A stretch of DNA of 64,000 bases from JAJPHW01 sp963799065 (GTDB lineage Bacteria; Acidobacteriota; Terriglobia; Terriglobales; Acidobacteriaceae): NCBI GenBank assembly GCA_963799065.1, contig CAWCVJ010000003.1, positions 310,001 through 374,000 on the forward strand, in the 5' to 3' direction. A program made the translations under genes and the position numbers. Of this stretch, positions 51,632-62,439 are shown piece after piece (positions within the stretch are counted from its first letter, which is position 1; every line of letters begins with the position of its first letter). The notes beneath the pieces were generated by a model. The model was given only the letters and a program-made list of their open reading frames with translations. It was not told the origin of the DNA and did no database searches.

Positions 51632-51722
51632 TCGTTCATGGTAACAAGGACTCCCGGGAAGCCTCGGTCACTTGCGCCCGCGCCGCGCTTAGGATACAAA
51701 CGCGGCAGGAATTATTTCTCTT

Positions 51723-54700
51723 ATGTCCATCGTCCGCAACGCTCTGCTCGTAGTGTTTCTGTCCCTAGGATCCATCGCGCAAGTCGTGCCTCCGCCACCC
51801 GCTCCAGCGGAAAAACCGAAAGATGCGGCGTCGACGAAGCCTGCCGACTACTCGCAGGAAGCTTCCGTCGTCGAGAAGTGGCGCACCTCGTACTACTTCA
51901 ACGACGATGGCACCGGCCGCCGCGAGCAACTCGCCCGCGTCAAGATTCAAAGCGAAGCCGGCGTCCAGCAATGGGGACAAGTCGTCATCGGCTACAATTC
52001 CGCCAACGAAAAAGTCGATGTCCCCTATGTCCGCGTGAATAAGGCCGACGGCACCGTCGTAACCGCGCCCGCGGATTCCATTCAAGACCTGAGCATGCCC
52101 TTCGAAAAAGAAGCTCCGGTCTACACCGACTACCGCCAGAAACATATCACGGTGCCCGGACTTCGTCCCGGCGACATACTCGAATACAACGTCGTCATCA
52201 CCGTCGCACAGGCGCTCGCACCACGCCAATTTTGGATGGAACACTACTTCGGCAAAACTGGAATCGTGCTCGAGGAACAACTCGAACTCAATGTCCCCAG
52301 AAATCGCCAGATCGCTTTGAAGACGCAGGCTGGCGAAAATCCCAAACCGGCGGAGGAGAAAGACCGCAAGATTTATATCTGGAAGAGCTCGCATCTCGAC
52401 CCCGATGACGATGACGGCAAAGCCAGGAACGGCAAGCCCAGGAAGGCAAAGCAATCCCCCGACGCACCCGACGTGCAAATGACCACCTTCGCCAGTTGGG
52501 AGGAAATGGGCCGCTGGTACGGTTCGCTCGAACGCAATCAGCGCACCCCAACCCCGGAGATTCGCGCCAAAGCCGCCGAACTCACCGCTGGCAAGACCAC
52601 AGATATCGACAAGATCGAAGCGCTTTACGATTTCGTCGCCACAAATTTTCGCTACATCAGCCTCTCCTTCGGCGTGGGACGCTTCCAACCGCACTCCGCC
52701 GCCGACGTCCTGCACAACCAGTACGGCGACTGTAAAGATAAGCACACGCTACTCGCCTCTCTGCTTGAGGCCGAAGGCTTCCACGCGTCGTCCGTGCTGA
52801 TCAACACAACCCGCAAACTGGATCCCGCAATTCCATCGCCGGCGCAATTTGATCACGTCATTAGCCTCGTCGTGCTCGGCAAAGAAGAAATCTGGATGGA
52901 CACCACCGCCGAGGTCGCGCCCTTCCGCATGTTGTCCTATAGCATTCGCAAGAAACAGGCATTGGTGATTCCGTGGGAAGGCACGCCGCATCTCGAAGAG
53001 ACCCCGCCCAATCCACCCTTCCAAAGCGTGCAGGTCCAGACCTTCGACGGAAAGATCAACCCATTCGGCAAACTCGACGCTCACATTCACGATGACATGC
53101 GCGGCGATACGGAACTCTTCGCCCGCAGCCTGTTCCGTCGCGTACCCAACGCCCGCTGGCCCGAGTTGGTGAAGGGAATGAGTGCATCGCTCGGCCTTGA
53201 CGGCGACGTCACCGATCTGAAAGTCAGCGATCCGGCGAACACGAAAGAGCCATTCCAAATCGACTACAGGATTTCAGTCGCCAATTACTTTGATTGGACT
53301 AAAAAGCAAACCGAAATGCGGCTGCCGCTTTCCGACTTGCGCTTGCCCGACGTCGATGAAGACGACAATGGCGACAAGAAAGATGATCCCATCGAACTGG
53401 GCGCGCCCGGCGTTTACGACTATAAAATTCACCTCGAATTTCCGCCCAAATATTCTTTACGCGCGCCCCTGCCCTTCACCATGAAGCGCGATTATGGCGA
53501 ATATTCCGCCAGCTACAAAGTGGAGGGCGCGTCCCTCGACGCCGAGCGCAAACTTACAGGAATCATTCGCGATCTGCCCCCATCGCGGGCGCACGATTAC
53601 GCCGCATTTCGCCGCGCTGTTTTTGCCGACACCTCGCAGCAATACTCGATCGACGGCACTCTCGCGGGATCGCCCGAAGTCAGCGCAGGCACCAAAGGCT
53701 CAGACCTGGAGGACGCGGCCCAGGCCGCGCTCAAGCAGGGAAAGTATCAGCTCGCCGCCGATTTGTTCACCCGCGTGGTGCAGACCGATCCCGACAACAA
53801 GACTGTGTTCATGAATCTTGGTCGCGCCTACATGGGCCTGCGCCAATACAAAAACGCGATCGAGGCGTTCCAAAAGCAGACCAGGCAAAATCCTTACGAT
53901 GAGACCGGCTTCAACAACCTGGGTTGGGCTTACGCCACAGACCAGCAGTACGATCCAGCCGCCGCTGCCTTCGGCAAAGCGCTGGAGGTGAATCCCCTCA
54001 GCGAATACGCTCATGCCGCCCTGGGCGATCTGTATTCCGAAGAGAAACAGTACGACAAGGCCGCCCCCGAACTGGAAAAGGCAGTCTCCTTAAAGCCGGA
54101 TAATCCTGCCCTCCGGGTGAATCTCGGCACGGTTTATCTCAACCTCGGCCAGGACGACAAAGCCATGGCGGCCTTCGACAAGGCGATCGAAATCGCCGCT
54201 GGGCCGGAAATGTGGAACGACATCGCTTACCAGTTGGCGCTCAAGGGCGCCCATCTTGATCGCGCCCAGCAGTATGCCGAATCGGCCGTCGATGCGGTCG
54301 CCACTTCGCTGCGCAACGTCTCGCTCGATCAACTCAATCGGCGCGACTTGTACATGGTTCCCTCGCTCTTCGCCTACTGGGACACCTTGGGCTGGGTCTA
54401 CTTCGCCAAAGCCGACTTACCCAAAGCCGAAAAATATGTGAGCGCGTCGTGGACTCTCGGCGGACATTCTGAAGTCGGCGACCACCTCGGCCAAATATAC
54501 GAAAAACAAGGCAGGAAAGATGACGCCATCCGCGCCTACGCGATGGCACTCTCCGGCATTCGCCCGAAACCAGAAACCCGAACCCGCCTCGCAGCCCTGG
54601 TCGGCGAAAGCAAGGTCGACGCATTGGTCGACAAACATCGCGCAGACTTGCAAGACATGCGCACGGTCGATCTCAACTCCGGGCCGAAAGATGCCGGCAG

Positions 54701-54947
54701 CGCCGAATTCTTCGTGCTGTTGAAGCCGTCCGCCAGCGGAGCCGTCGTCGATGGAGTGAAGTTCATCAGCGGAGACGAAAAGCTGAAACTTCTAAGCGAC
54801 GGCTTGCGCAACGCGAAATACAGCCTCACGTTTCCCGACGACGCGCCAGTAAAAATCGTCCGCCGCGGCGTTGCTTCCTGCTCCCAGCAGGACGGCAAGT
54901 GCACCTTCGTCATGATGCTTCCGGAAGACGTGCATAGCGTGGATTAG
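51723..54947 (+). CDS. Large exported DUF3857/transglutaminase/TPR protein
   Basis: Protein of 1074 residues. Signal peptide (about 1-19), DUF3857 beta-domain (about 50-230), transglutaminase-like domain (about 275-400) with the catalytic Cys in YGDCKDKHTLLASLL, a second DUF3857-type beta-rich region (about 400-640), and TPR repeats (about 655-930; SDLEDAAQAALKQGKYQLAADLF, AIEAFQKQTRQNPYDETGFNNLGWAYATDQQYDPAAAAF). The fold suggests a periplasmic or surface protein that processes or cross-links peptides and scaffolds partners; the true activity is unknown. No operon partner is evident. Confidence 0.88.
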   Translation: MSIVRNALLVVFLSLGSIAQVVPPPPAPAEKPKDAASTKPADYSQEASVVEKWRTSYYFNDDGTGRREQLARVKIQSEAGVQQWGQVVIGYNSANEKVDVPYVRVNKADGTVVTAPADSIQDLSMPFEKEAPVYTDYRQKHITVPGLRPGDILEYNVVITVAQALAPRQFWMEHYFGKTGIVLEEQLELNVPRNRQIALKTQAGENPKPAEEKDRKIYIWKSSHLDPDDDDGKARNGKPRKAKQSPDAPDVQMTTFASWEEMGRWYGSLERNQRTPTPEIRAKAAELTAGKTTDIDKIEALYDFVATNFRYISLSFGVGRFQPHSAADVLHNQYGDCKDKHTLLASLLEAEGFHASSVLINTTRKLDPAIPSPAQFDHVISLVVLGKEEIWMDTTAEVAPFRMLSYSIRKKQALVIPWEGTPHLEETPPNPPFQSVQVQTFDGKINPFGKLDAHIHDDMRGDTELFARSLFRRVPNARWPELVKGMSASLGLDGDVTDLKVSDPANTKEPFQIDYRISVANYFDWTKKQTEMRLPLSDLRLPDVDEDDNGDKKDDPIELGAPGVYDYKIHLEFPPKYSLRAPLPFTMKRDYGEYSASYKVEGASLDAERKLTGIIRDLPPSRAHDYAAFRRAVFADTSQQYSIDGTLAGSPEVSAGTKGSDLEDAAQAALKQGKYQLAADLFTRVVQTDPDNKTVFMNLGRAYMGLRQYKNAIEAFQKQTRQNPYDETGFNNLGWAYATDQQYDPAAAAFGKALEVNPLSEYAHAALGDLYSEEKQYDKAAPELEKAVSLKPDNPALRVNLGTVYLNLGQDDKAMAAFDKAIEIAAGPEMWNDIAYQLALKGAHLDRAQQYAESAVDAVATSLRNVSLDQLNRRDLYMVPSLFAYWDTLGWVYFAKADLPKAEKYVSASWTLGGHSEVGDHLGQIYEKQGRKDDAIRAYAMALSGIRPKPETRTRLAALVGESKVDALVDKHRADLQDMRTVDLNSGPKDAGSAEFFVLLKPSASGAVVDGVKFISGDEKLKLLSDGLRNAKYSLTFPDDAPVKIVRRGVASCSQQDGKCTFVMMLPEDVHSVD

Positions 54948-55043
54948 AGCAAGCGAAGCAGCGATAAAAACGGAGATTCCCGCATTCGATGGGGTGAGCA
55001 AAGTTTCATCTTGGTTGCCAACGACCCTCCCGACGACCGCGAC

Positions 55044-55877
55044 CTAGACTAGGGCAGGCGCTGGCACTAAATGCCCTCCGTTCGACTGCAACGATTTCAG
55101 GATGTTACGGGCATAAGCCACACAGCTTTCTCGCTCGGGAACTTCGACAATAGAGCGGCTCGGATATTCGTCGTAGGTTCTGCCGTCGAGCAACCTGCCT
55201 GTTTTCGCTTTGCGCACGCCTCCCCACTGCTTGAAAAAAAAGGCTACGTCCGATTGGTGGCACTGATGGCGGATGGATTTGACCCAATCCTCATGCATCG
55301 GACGGGCGCCGGGGCCGCTCTCTCCGCCGACAATGGCCCAATTGATTCCGGCCAGATTGAAATCGCCGAGGTCTTCGAGCAGCGGCTCGATAGATAAGAA
55401 CCGGACGCGAGCGGGTGACTGCCGCAGATGAGTAACCCGCGGCAAGCCGTATTTTCGATCTTCGACGCTGACGCCCCACCAGATGTGACCTTGCTTGGCC
55501 GCGAACCGAAGGCGTCCGCGCAGCAGGTCTCTTAGCCTCTCCGACCGCTTGGTCAGCACTTGGAACGTGTGCCATTTCGCCGTGACCATTACGTTGCAGA
55601 CGGCCTCGATATAGTCGTCGGGAACCCCGTCCTGGAAAAGGTCGCTCATCGAGTTGACAAACACCAGCTTCGGCGTCCGCCAGGAAAACGGCTCGGCAAG
55701 CTTGTGCGGTACGAGCCGCAGATCGAAACCCTGTTCGTAGGGATGTCCCTTCACACCGCGAAATCGCTCCGCAAAAGTCTGTGCGTAGCAATGCTTGCAT
55801 CCGGGGCTGATCTTCGTGCAGCCCCGCACTGGATTCCAGGTCGCGTCGGTCCATTCGATGTGGGAGTTTAGGCTCAT
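55044..55877 (-). CDS. Phage Gp37/Gp68 family three-Cys-motif protein (DUF5131)
   Basis: Protein of 277 residues with the family's N-terminal pattern IEWTDATWNPVRGCTKISPG followed by CKHCYA: three cysteines C20, C27, C30 (Cx6Cx2C), a likely metal or Fe-S site with a radical-SAM-like look. Further features are LVFVNSMSDLFQDGVPD, ERLRDLLRG, and INWAIVGGESGPGARPMHEDWVKSI. The family occurs in phages and mobile regions and is regularly paired with TcmP; no enzymatic activity is established. The start ATG (55875-55877) overlaps the tcmP stop in a TAATG junction, giving a two-gene operon with tcmP first. Confidence 0.92.
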   Translation of the reverse strand: MSLNSHIEWTDATWNPVRGCTKISPGCKHCYAQTFAERFRGVKGHPYEQGFDLRLVPHKLAEPFSWRTPKLVFVNSMSDLFQDGVPDDYIEAVCNVMVTAKWHTFQVLTKRSERLRDLLRGRLRFAAKQGHIWWGVSVEDRKYGLPRVTHLRQSPARVRFLSIEPLLEDLGDFNLAGINWAIVGGESGPGARPMHEDWVKSIRHQCHQSDVAFFFKQWGGVRKAKTGRLLDGRTYDEYPSRSIVEVPERESCVAYARNILKSLQSNGGHLVPAPALV

Positions 55878-56713
55878 TATCGAATGCGGTCTCGGCCAAA
55901 TTTATCGAATATATAGGTCACGATTCCTTCCGCCGCATTTTTCTGAGATGCGAAGAACAGGTAATAAACGGTGGATCCTTTGCTGTTTTTCATTGCCAAC
56001 GGTTCCGGTACGCTCTTGAACCCCGCGACTTCACGTAGCCGTTTTCGGTATACCTCTGCCAATCTCTGGTTAGAGACTCTATCCTCCATCTCTTCAAATA
56101 GGCCCTGCGTCTTTTCATAACTCGCGGCTCGCCATGAGTCGTCCCCCCAAAATCTAGTCATCCGCTCTATATGCAGCGGAAGTACGGTCGAGGGATCGTG
56201 CCGAATCACGTTGATGTTTATGTCGTAAATAGGAAAATTTATGAACACCTCCAAGGACTGCATAGTACCGGCCTCGCGCACAACCTCCCAATCGAGCGTT
56301 AACCCGTAGGGATCGAGCAGGCACAATCCTCTCTTGTAATCAGATCTCTCTACCCTCGGAAACACCTGTTTCAGCAAAATTTCGTTGCAGTTCCCCTTAT
56401 GAAGGAACACGTCGGATCGGTCACCGATCAGTTCGCGCAGCCCGTTTATTCGGTCGCCGTCGAGATCGATGAGGTGATATTCGCGAAAAGGAGGATTCAC
56501 CAACAGCGCGTTCAACGGGCTCCCTAGTACCATCTCTCCGGTCTTCTTAGATTGGTGATAACCCGCGCCAGCAAAGGCGTCGATGTAAACGTGAAAAAAC
56601 GGCGGGCTACTCTGATTGGACAGAATCTTAGAGTACTCGGCCGCATATCGTTTGAGGATGTCTAGTTTAACTTCCGACCAAGGTCCGATCTCGTCAATCT
56701 TGGGGGGCACCAT
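55877..56713 (-). CDS. tcmP: Three-Cys-motif partner protein TcmP
   Basis: Protein of 278 residues matching the TcmP family. It has a class I methyltransferase-like layout: YIDAFAGAG (43-51) as motif I, LIDLD (81-85) at the ribose-binding acidic position, KGNCNE (106-111), and LLDPYG (132-137) in the place of the DPPY-type catalytic motif. The substrate and activity are unknown; partners are Gp37/Gp68 proteins, as here. The gene is visibly more AT-rich than its neighbours, so recent acquisition is likely. A TTGAAG-N16-TAGAAT promoter lies upstream and the leader is about 35 bases. Confidence 0.9.
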   Translation of the reverse strand: MVPPKIDEIGPWSEVKLDILKRYAAEYSKILSNQSSPPFFHVYIDAFAGAGYHQSKKTGEMVLGSPLNALLVNPPFREYHLIDLDGDRINGLRELIGDRSDVFLHKGNCNEILLKQVFPRVERSDYKRGLCLLDPYGLTLDWEVVREAGTMQSLEVFINFPIYDININVIRHDPSTVLPLHIERMTRFWGDDSWRAASYEKTQGLFEEMEDRVSNQRLAEVYRKRLREVAGFKSVPEPLAMKNSKGSTVYYLFFASQKNAAEGIVTYIFDKFGRDRIR

Positions 56714-56752
56714 CGGTTCGCCGCCTTTGGTCGAGAATAGCTTCCGACTACG

Positions 56753-56780
56753 ATTCTAGATGGCTATAAACTCACTTCAA
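56753..56780 (-). promoter_or_regulatory. Promoter of the tcmP operon
   Basis: On the minus strand TTGAAG (56780-56775), 16-base spacer, TAGAAT (56758-56753), about 40 bases before ATG 56713. Confidence 0.5.
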
Positions 56781-56820
56781 TATCTGTGCATGTTCGCCCT
56801 AAGATCCCCAGATATGCCCG

Positions 56821-57324
56821 TCACTTTCCCAACGCCAGCTCATACTGAAACTCATACGAATGCTTGCCGCCCTCGGCGATGATGATGTTCATGGTGCCGG
56901 TAATGCCGGTTAGCTGGCCTGTGCCGGAGTCGGGGACGACCGTTACGGCCAGGTGCGGCGTGCCGCGGGTCATGGTGCCGACGTGGTAGAGCGCGAAGCT
57001 GCCGGTGCGTCCGTGGAGGGTGCCAGTGACGCGCTCGACGGCGACGTATGCGCCTGAGCCTTTCACGCTCCCGCTCATGGCGGTGAGCATCTCGCCCTTG
57101 CTGGTGGCTTCGAGGTCGCCATGAAATTGTTTGTCGATCGACATGCGTCCGAGCACGGCGTCGGCGGGAATGCCTTCCATGGTTTCGGGAGCGAGTTTGA
57201 CTTCGAATGGTCCGGTGGCGTGCTGAGTCATGGGGGTCTCCTTCTTCGTGGATGACGGGGTTGTTTGGGCGGCAGCAGAGAGGGCGCATACAAGAACGAA
57301 CATAATTCGCCATTTGTTCGCCAT
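56821..57324 (-). CDS. Exported DUF3224 domain protein
   Basis: Protein of 167 residues: a signal peptide (IMFVLVCALSAAAQ), a Ser/Thr/Lys linker, then a DUF3224 barrel-like domain beginning TGPFEVKLAPETMEGIPADAVLGRM with a characteristic FHGDLEATSKGEML and VTVVPDSGTGQLTGITGTMNI. DUF3224 has an allene-oxide-cyclase-like beta-barrel and no proven activity. Most family members are cytosolic; this one has an N-terminal extension for export, and a second Met at the domain start (MTQHATG) would give a cytosolic form. The start ATG 57324 has an AGGGC sequence directly upstream. Confidence 0.8.
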   Translation of the reverse strand: MANKWRIMFVLVCALSAAAQTTPSSTKKETPMTQHATGPFEVKLAPETMEGIPADAVLGRMSIDKQFHGDLEATSKGEMLTAMSGSVKGSGAYVAVERVTGTLHGRTGSFALYHVGTMTRGTPHLAVTVVPDSGTGQLTGITGTMNIIIAEGGKHSYEFQYELALGK

Positions 57325-57404
57325 GCCCTGTAGTGTGCCATAACTTGAGGTTCGCTTCAAGGGGCGAATTGTGCGGGCGAGACACCCACTCTACATCCTC
57401 AAAG

Positions 57405-58955
<1,551 letters not shown>

Positions 58956-59272
58956 CGACCCAGATTATAGGGGATGGGCAAAGGATTCGGCGAAACGGCG
59001 CCGGGATCGACAAACAAAGCTCTCCCCAGAGAGACCCTTGTGCTGCTGCTTGCCGTTATCCCTGGATGGCCGCGCCGGGGCGGAATCGGGCTCCTGGCTT
59101 GGAAAGCGGGGCGATGCACAATTAACCCACCGTTCACAACGCTGCCCCAGTGCTTCTGCGACAATAGGCGCGGGTTTCCGCAGCAGTCTTCGACGCAACA
59201 CCACCGGACGAGCCGTCGGTTATGGTTGGCCGAAACGCAGAGCCCGATACCACGACTCCGGAGGAAAAGGTC
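58956..59272. other. Divergent intergenic region with promoter elements
   Basis: 317 bases between the carboxylase gene (minus) and the GloVer gene (plus). It holds the minus-strand TATAAT (58964-58969) and, on the plus side, a GGAGGAAAAGGTC ribosome-binding site before ATG 59273. No clear plus-strand promoter or gene was seen. Confidence 0.55.
58964..58969 (-). promoter_or_regulatory. -10 element of the carboxylase gene, close to the start codon
   Basis: Perfect TATAAT on the minus strand ending 8 bases before ATG 58955, with no ribosome-binding site between. No -35 match at 16-18 bases. Confidence 0.55.
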
Positions 59273-60583
59273 ATGATTCGCAGAAAAAAGATGTTGGGAG
59301 AAATTCTTGCTTCAGCACTGTTTCTATTTGTTTTGTTAACTACCCTGAGCGCCTCAGCTCAGCAATACAGCCAACTGTTTCAGTTCCCCGGCGACGGCAT
59401 CAGCGGTCTGGGCAGCGACGGCGACTTGGTCGCCGACTCTTCCGGCAACCTCTATGGCACAACCTACTATGGCGGCGACATGAAGGCATGTTTAGGTGGT
59501 TGCGGCGTTGCCTTCGAGCTCTCGCAATCGGGCGGGGTTTGGACGGAGACCGTGCTGCACACCTTCTCCAAACTCAGCGACGGCCAATATCCTACCCACG
59601 GCCTCGTCATCGACAAAGCCGGCAATCTTTACGGGGTGACCTTTAACGGCGGCAATATTACCGCTCAGGAGTGTCTTTCCATCGGTTGCGGCTTGGTTTT
59701 CGAATTGAGTCGCGACGGCTCCAGCTGGAAGGAAACGGTTCTGCACAAATTCACCGGCTACGACCCGAACACTGGAAAGAACGATGGCGCGGATCCTTTC
59801 GGCGGCTTAACCATCGACGATAACGGTATCCTCTACGGCACAACTCTCGGCGGTGGCGATCCCGACTACGGAACTGTTTTCGCACTGGCTCTCACCAGGA
59901 ACGGATGGCAAGAGCGCACACTCTACTCCTTCAAAGGAGGAACCGAGGGTTCCAGCCCGCTGGGCGGCCTCACCCTGGATGCGTCCGGCAACCTCTACGG
60001 GACAACCGCGGGCGGCGGTCCTTGCTGTGGCCTTGTCTACAAACTGACGCGCAACGGCTCCCACTTTACGGGCAGCCTTCTCTACGCTTTTTCCTCACCC
60101 GAAAAGGGCCAGGAACCGCTCGGCCGTCTCACCTTCGACAGCCATGGCAATATCTATGGCGCAACCTACTACGGCGGCGACCTCTCCGCCTGCAGCAACG
60201 GGTGCGGTACCATATTCCAGCTCAAACCTAACGGCAGCAAGTGGACCGAGTCTGTGATTCATACCTTTCAGGATGCCGACGGTCAGCATCCCGAGGCGGG
60301 CGTTACGCCAGTCAACGATGCCCTCTACGGCGTCGCTCACTTTGGCGGTACGTTTTCTTGCGGTATGGGATTTAGCTGCGGTGTGCTCTACGACCTGACC
60401 CAATCGAATGGCACCTGGAACCAAACCATCCTGCACGACTTTCAGGGTGCTCCGGACGGCGAGTTTGGCGTTGCCGCTCTGCTCTATGACAACGGTACGC
60501 TGTACGGAACCACCCATAACGGCGGCATCGGTTCCAACACCTGCACCACAGGCTGTGGCACCGTCTTTCAGTTGGTACCCTAG
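59273..60583 (+). CDS. Secreted GloVer tandem-repeat protein (intact)
   Basis: Exported protein of 436 residues. A signal peptide (LASALFLFVLLTTLSASAQ) is followed by nine or so repeats of the Gloeo_Verruco type (LVADSSGNLYGTTYYGGD, LTLDASGNLYGTTAGGG, LTFDSHGNIYGATYYGG), each near 50 residues and often including a VFEL strand and a conserved LYGTT. The repeats probably form a beta-propeller. ATG 59273 follows a strong GGAGG. It is related to the frameshifted copy at 49458, which helps define where that frame was lost. Function unknown. Confidence 0.93.
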   Translation: MIRRKKMLGEILASALFLFVLLTTLSASAQQYSQLFQFPGDGISGLGSDGDLVADSSGNLYGTTYYGGDMKACLGGCGVAFELSQSGGVWTETVLHTFSKLSDGQYPTHGLVIDKAGNLYGVTFNGGNITAQECLSIGCGLVFELSRDGSSWKETVLHKFTGYDPNTGKNDGADPFGGLTIDDNGILYGTTLGGGDPDYGTVFALALTRNGWQERTLYSFKGGTEGSSPLGGLTLDASGNLYGTTAGGGPCCGLVYKLTRNGSHFTGSLLYAFSSPEKGQEPLGRLTFDSHGNIYGATYYGGDLSACSNGCGTIFQLKPNGSKWTESVIHTFQDADGQHPEAGVTPVNDALYGVAHFGGTFSCGMGFSCGVLYDLTQSNGTWNQTILHDFQGAPDGEFGVAALLYDNGTLYGTTHNGGIGSNTCTTGCGTVFQLVP

Positions 60584-60647
60584 CGCCCACAACGGGGTGT
60601 ACTGAATACGAAGTCTGTTTTTGATGAAAGGTAAGTCGCTTGGTCCA

Positions 60648-60670
60648 GGGCGCGGCTCTCAGCCGCGCCC
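60648..60670. terminator. Hairpin between convergent genes, probable terminator
   Basis: GGGCGCGGCT-CTC-AGCCGCGCCC is a perfect 10-bp stem with a 3-base loop, followed by ATTCTTTTAC on the plus strand. It separates the GloVer gene from the convergent gene ending at 60685. Confidence 0.75.
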
Positions 60671-60684
60671 ATTCTTTTACAAAG

Positions 60685-61248
60685 CTATTCCAAGCTCGAT
60701 CCCACGGGCATATACCGGTATTTCTTGCCGTCCCAATAGGTCGCGGATGTCATCTGGTCGCTGCCATTTTCCAACGCGTAAATCGCTTCGATGGTCCGCT
60801 TCTTCAACTTCATTTTCTTGAGATCGATTTGCTTGTACGAAAGGTTGACGATCAGGAATTTCTCTTTCGGCGTGCGCCAGGCGTCCTTGCCCTGCCCGTG
60901 GACAATCAGCAGCACCAGGCTGCGATTCTCCGGCAACTCGGTCGAGTACATCGTGGTCACGGCAGGATTGCCATAGCCGTAGAACGTAAAGTAAGGATCG
61001 ATCACCTTGTAATCGAACTGCCCCTGATCAAGCATGGGATCCTTACAACGCGCCGGGATGACGATATCGTCCACGCCGTCGCCATCGAGGTCCGCCACTG
61101 CGGGGCTTGCCAGTGGGTTGAGCGTACAACTCGTGCCAAACTGTTTCTGAACAAAGTCATTGTCCACCAAGGCGGTGGGGGCGCTGACCTGAGCCGAAAG
61201 GTAAGCGGAGAAGAGGACGACGAGAACGCACGGTGAAAGAGACTTCAT
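60685..61248 (-). CDS. Exported hypothetical protein with one FG-GAP-like motif
   Basis: Protein of 187 residues from ATG 61248: signal peptide (SPCVLVVLFSAYLSAQ), then a LASPAVADLDGDGVDDIVIPAR segment with the calcium-loop pattern of FG-GAP/VCBS repeats, and a C-terminal charged half (SYKQIDLKKMKLKKRTIEAIY). Only one repeat is present, so a full propeller is not formed. No family is recognised beyond this. Upstream in-frame residues from 61329 lack a good start signal. It is convergent with the GloVer gene across a terminator. Confidence 0.7.
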   Translation of the reverse strand: MKSLSPCVLVVLFSAYLSAQVSAPTALVDNDFVQKQFGTSCTLNPLASPAVADLDGDGVDDIVIPARCKDPMLDQGQFDYKVIDPYFTFYGYGNPAVTTMYSTELPENRSLVLLIVHGQGKDAWRTPKEKFLIVNLSYKQIDLKKMKLKKRTIEAIYALENGSDQMTSATYWDGKKYRYMPVGSSLE

Positions 61249-61328
61249 CCATTTACTGTAATCCGGTTTGCAGCCCAGGGCTCGATTGAATGTTACTCGG
61301 AGGTAACCGCGGTAACTGGGCCCTTGCA

Positions 61329-61350
61329 CCTAGTCCTCGCCTAGTCCTCG
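61329..61350. repeat. Tandem 11-bp duplication at the end of the lipoprotein gene
   Basis: CCTAGTCCTCG occurs twice head to tail (61329-61339 and 61340-61350). The second copy holds the stop codon of the minus-strand lipoprotein gene and the first copy follows it, so the protein end is not altered. Confidence 0.75.
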
Positions 61351-62411
61351 GCGACGACAAAAGCGTCGATGTATGCGTCGATCACACCGGTGAAGGTCGC
61401 TGGATCGGTTTCTGGCAGGCAGAATTGAGGATACGGATCCCAGGATTGCAAGAGCACATAATTTGGTTGACCGCCGCTCGCTCCCTGATAGAGCTGAAAA
61501 CGGGCGATGACTTTGCCGGACCATTGAGCGTCGGAAGTGTCGGTCAAATCGCCGATGTAGATGATGCCGAATTTCATTCCGCCCTGTTTCGTCGAATTTT
61601 CCAATTGCTTGACGAGGGTAGGCCAGGAGGGATTGCTGAAGTCGATGTCCGCGAAGAAGAAGGGGAACGGTGCGCCGGTGACCGTCCGATAGGTCGTATG
61701 CCACTGTGTGAGCGCAGTGATGACGTCCGGCGCGTAGGCGTTTTCGATGATCGGTTCGACGTCGCCGACTGCCGCGTTGGGATAAACGCTCTTCACAATT
61801 TGCACATACTGGCCGACTTCAGAGGCAATTTCGGTCGTGGAGAAGTGGCATGAGCGGGGATCGCCGACGACATTACCGAAGAAATACGGCTCATCGACCT
61901 TAATAAATGCGACATTGGCGCCGATCGCCTGCAAGCGTCGCAAATAGGTGAGCGTAAAAGCCTGTACGGTCTGACCGTAAGGCACGAAGCCCTCGACGCC
62001 GGAGCCGCAGCTGGCAAGCGCCTGCAGCGCCGGAGCCTCGATCTCGATCCCCATATTATGCGCGTTTAGAAACCTGACAACCGACTGCAGGCTCGAATCG
62101 TCGACTGTTGTAATCCATGCCGCGTACATCCCGATCACTTGCGTCTTCGCCATGGCTCGCGGCCAGGGTGCGTTGTCTTGGAACACCGAGAGGAAGTCCG
62201 CCGAACCGCCCCCATTTTGTCCGCCCGGCCCTCCGGTTCCCGTGGGATGTGGGTGAAACCAGATCTGGGCGGATGATGTCGCCGTGGAAGCCGAAGGTGA
62301 GGCTGCCGATCCGCCACAGGAGATCAAGCTCAGCGACAAAAGCGCGCAACCCGCTAACGCGGTGAGCAAATACGGGGTGACGATTGTTTTCTCGTTCCGG
62401 TTGTTGCACAT
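61341..62411 (-). CDS. Putative lipoprotein, glycosidase-barrel-like
   Basis: Protein of 356 residues with a lipoprotein-type N-terminus (LLTALAGCALLSLSLISCGG; lipobox LISC with C32 as the acylation site) and a low-complexity Ser/Ala/Gly linker. The folded domain has alternating strand-helix text of a TIM barrel: AKTQVIGMYAAWITTVDDSS, GIEIEAPALQAL, VAFIKVDEPYFFGN, AAVGDVEPIIEN, FPFFFADIDFSNPSWP, FGIIYIGDLTD. Acidic residues at strand ends (E in KVDEPYF and D in FADID) could be catalytic, but this is speculative. No family is recognised. Confidence 0.7.
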   Translation of the reverse strand: MCNNRNEKTIVTPYLLTALAGCALLSLSLISCGGSAASPSASTATSSAQIWFHPHPTGTGGPGGQNGGGSADFLSVFQDNAPWPRAMAKTQVIGMYAAWITTVDDSSLQSVVRFLNAHNMGIEIEAPALQALASCGSGVEGFVPYGQTVQAFTLTYLRRLQAIGANVAFIKVDEPYFFGNVVGDPRSCHFSTTEIASEVGQYVQIVKSVYPNAAVGDVEPIIENAYAPDVITALTQWHTTYRTVTGAPFPFFFADIDFSNPSWPTLVKQLENSTKQGGMKFGIIYIGDLTDTSDAQWSGKVIARFQLYQGASGGQPNYVLLQSWDPYPQFCLPETDPATFTGVIDAYIDAFVVAED

Positions 62412-62439
62412 CCTAAAATCCTTCCCTCGCGCATCACGG

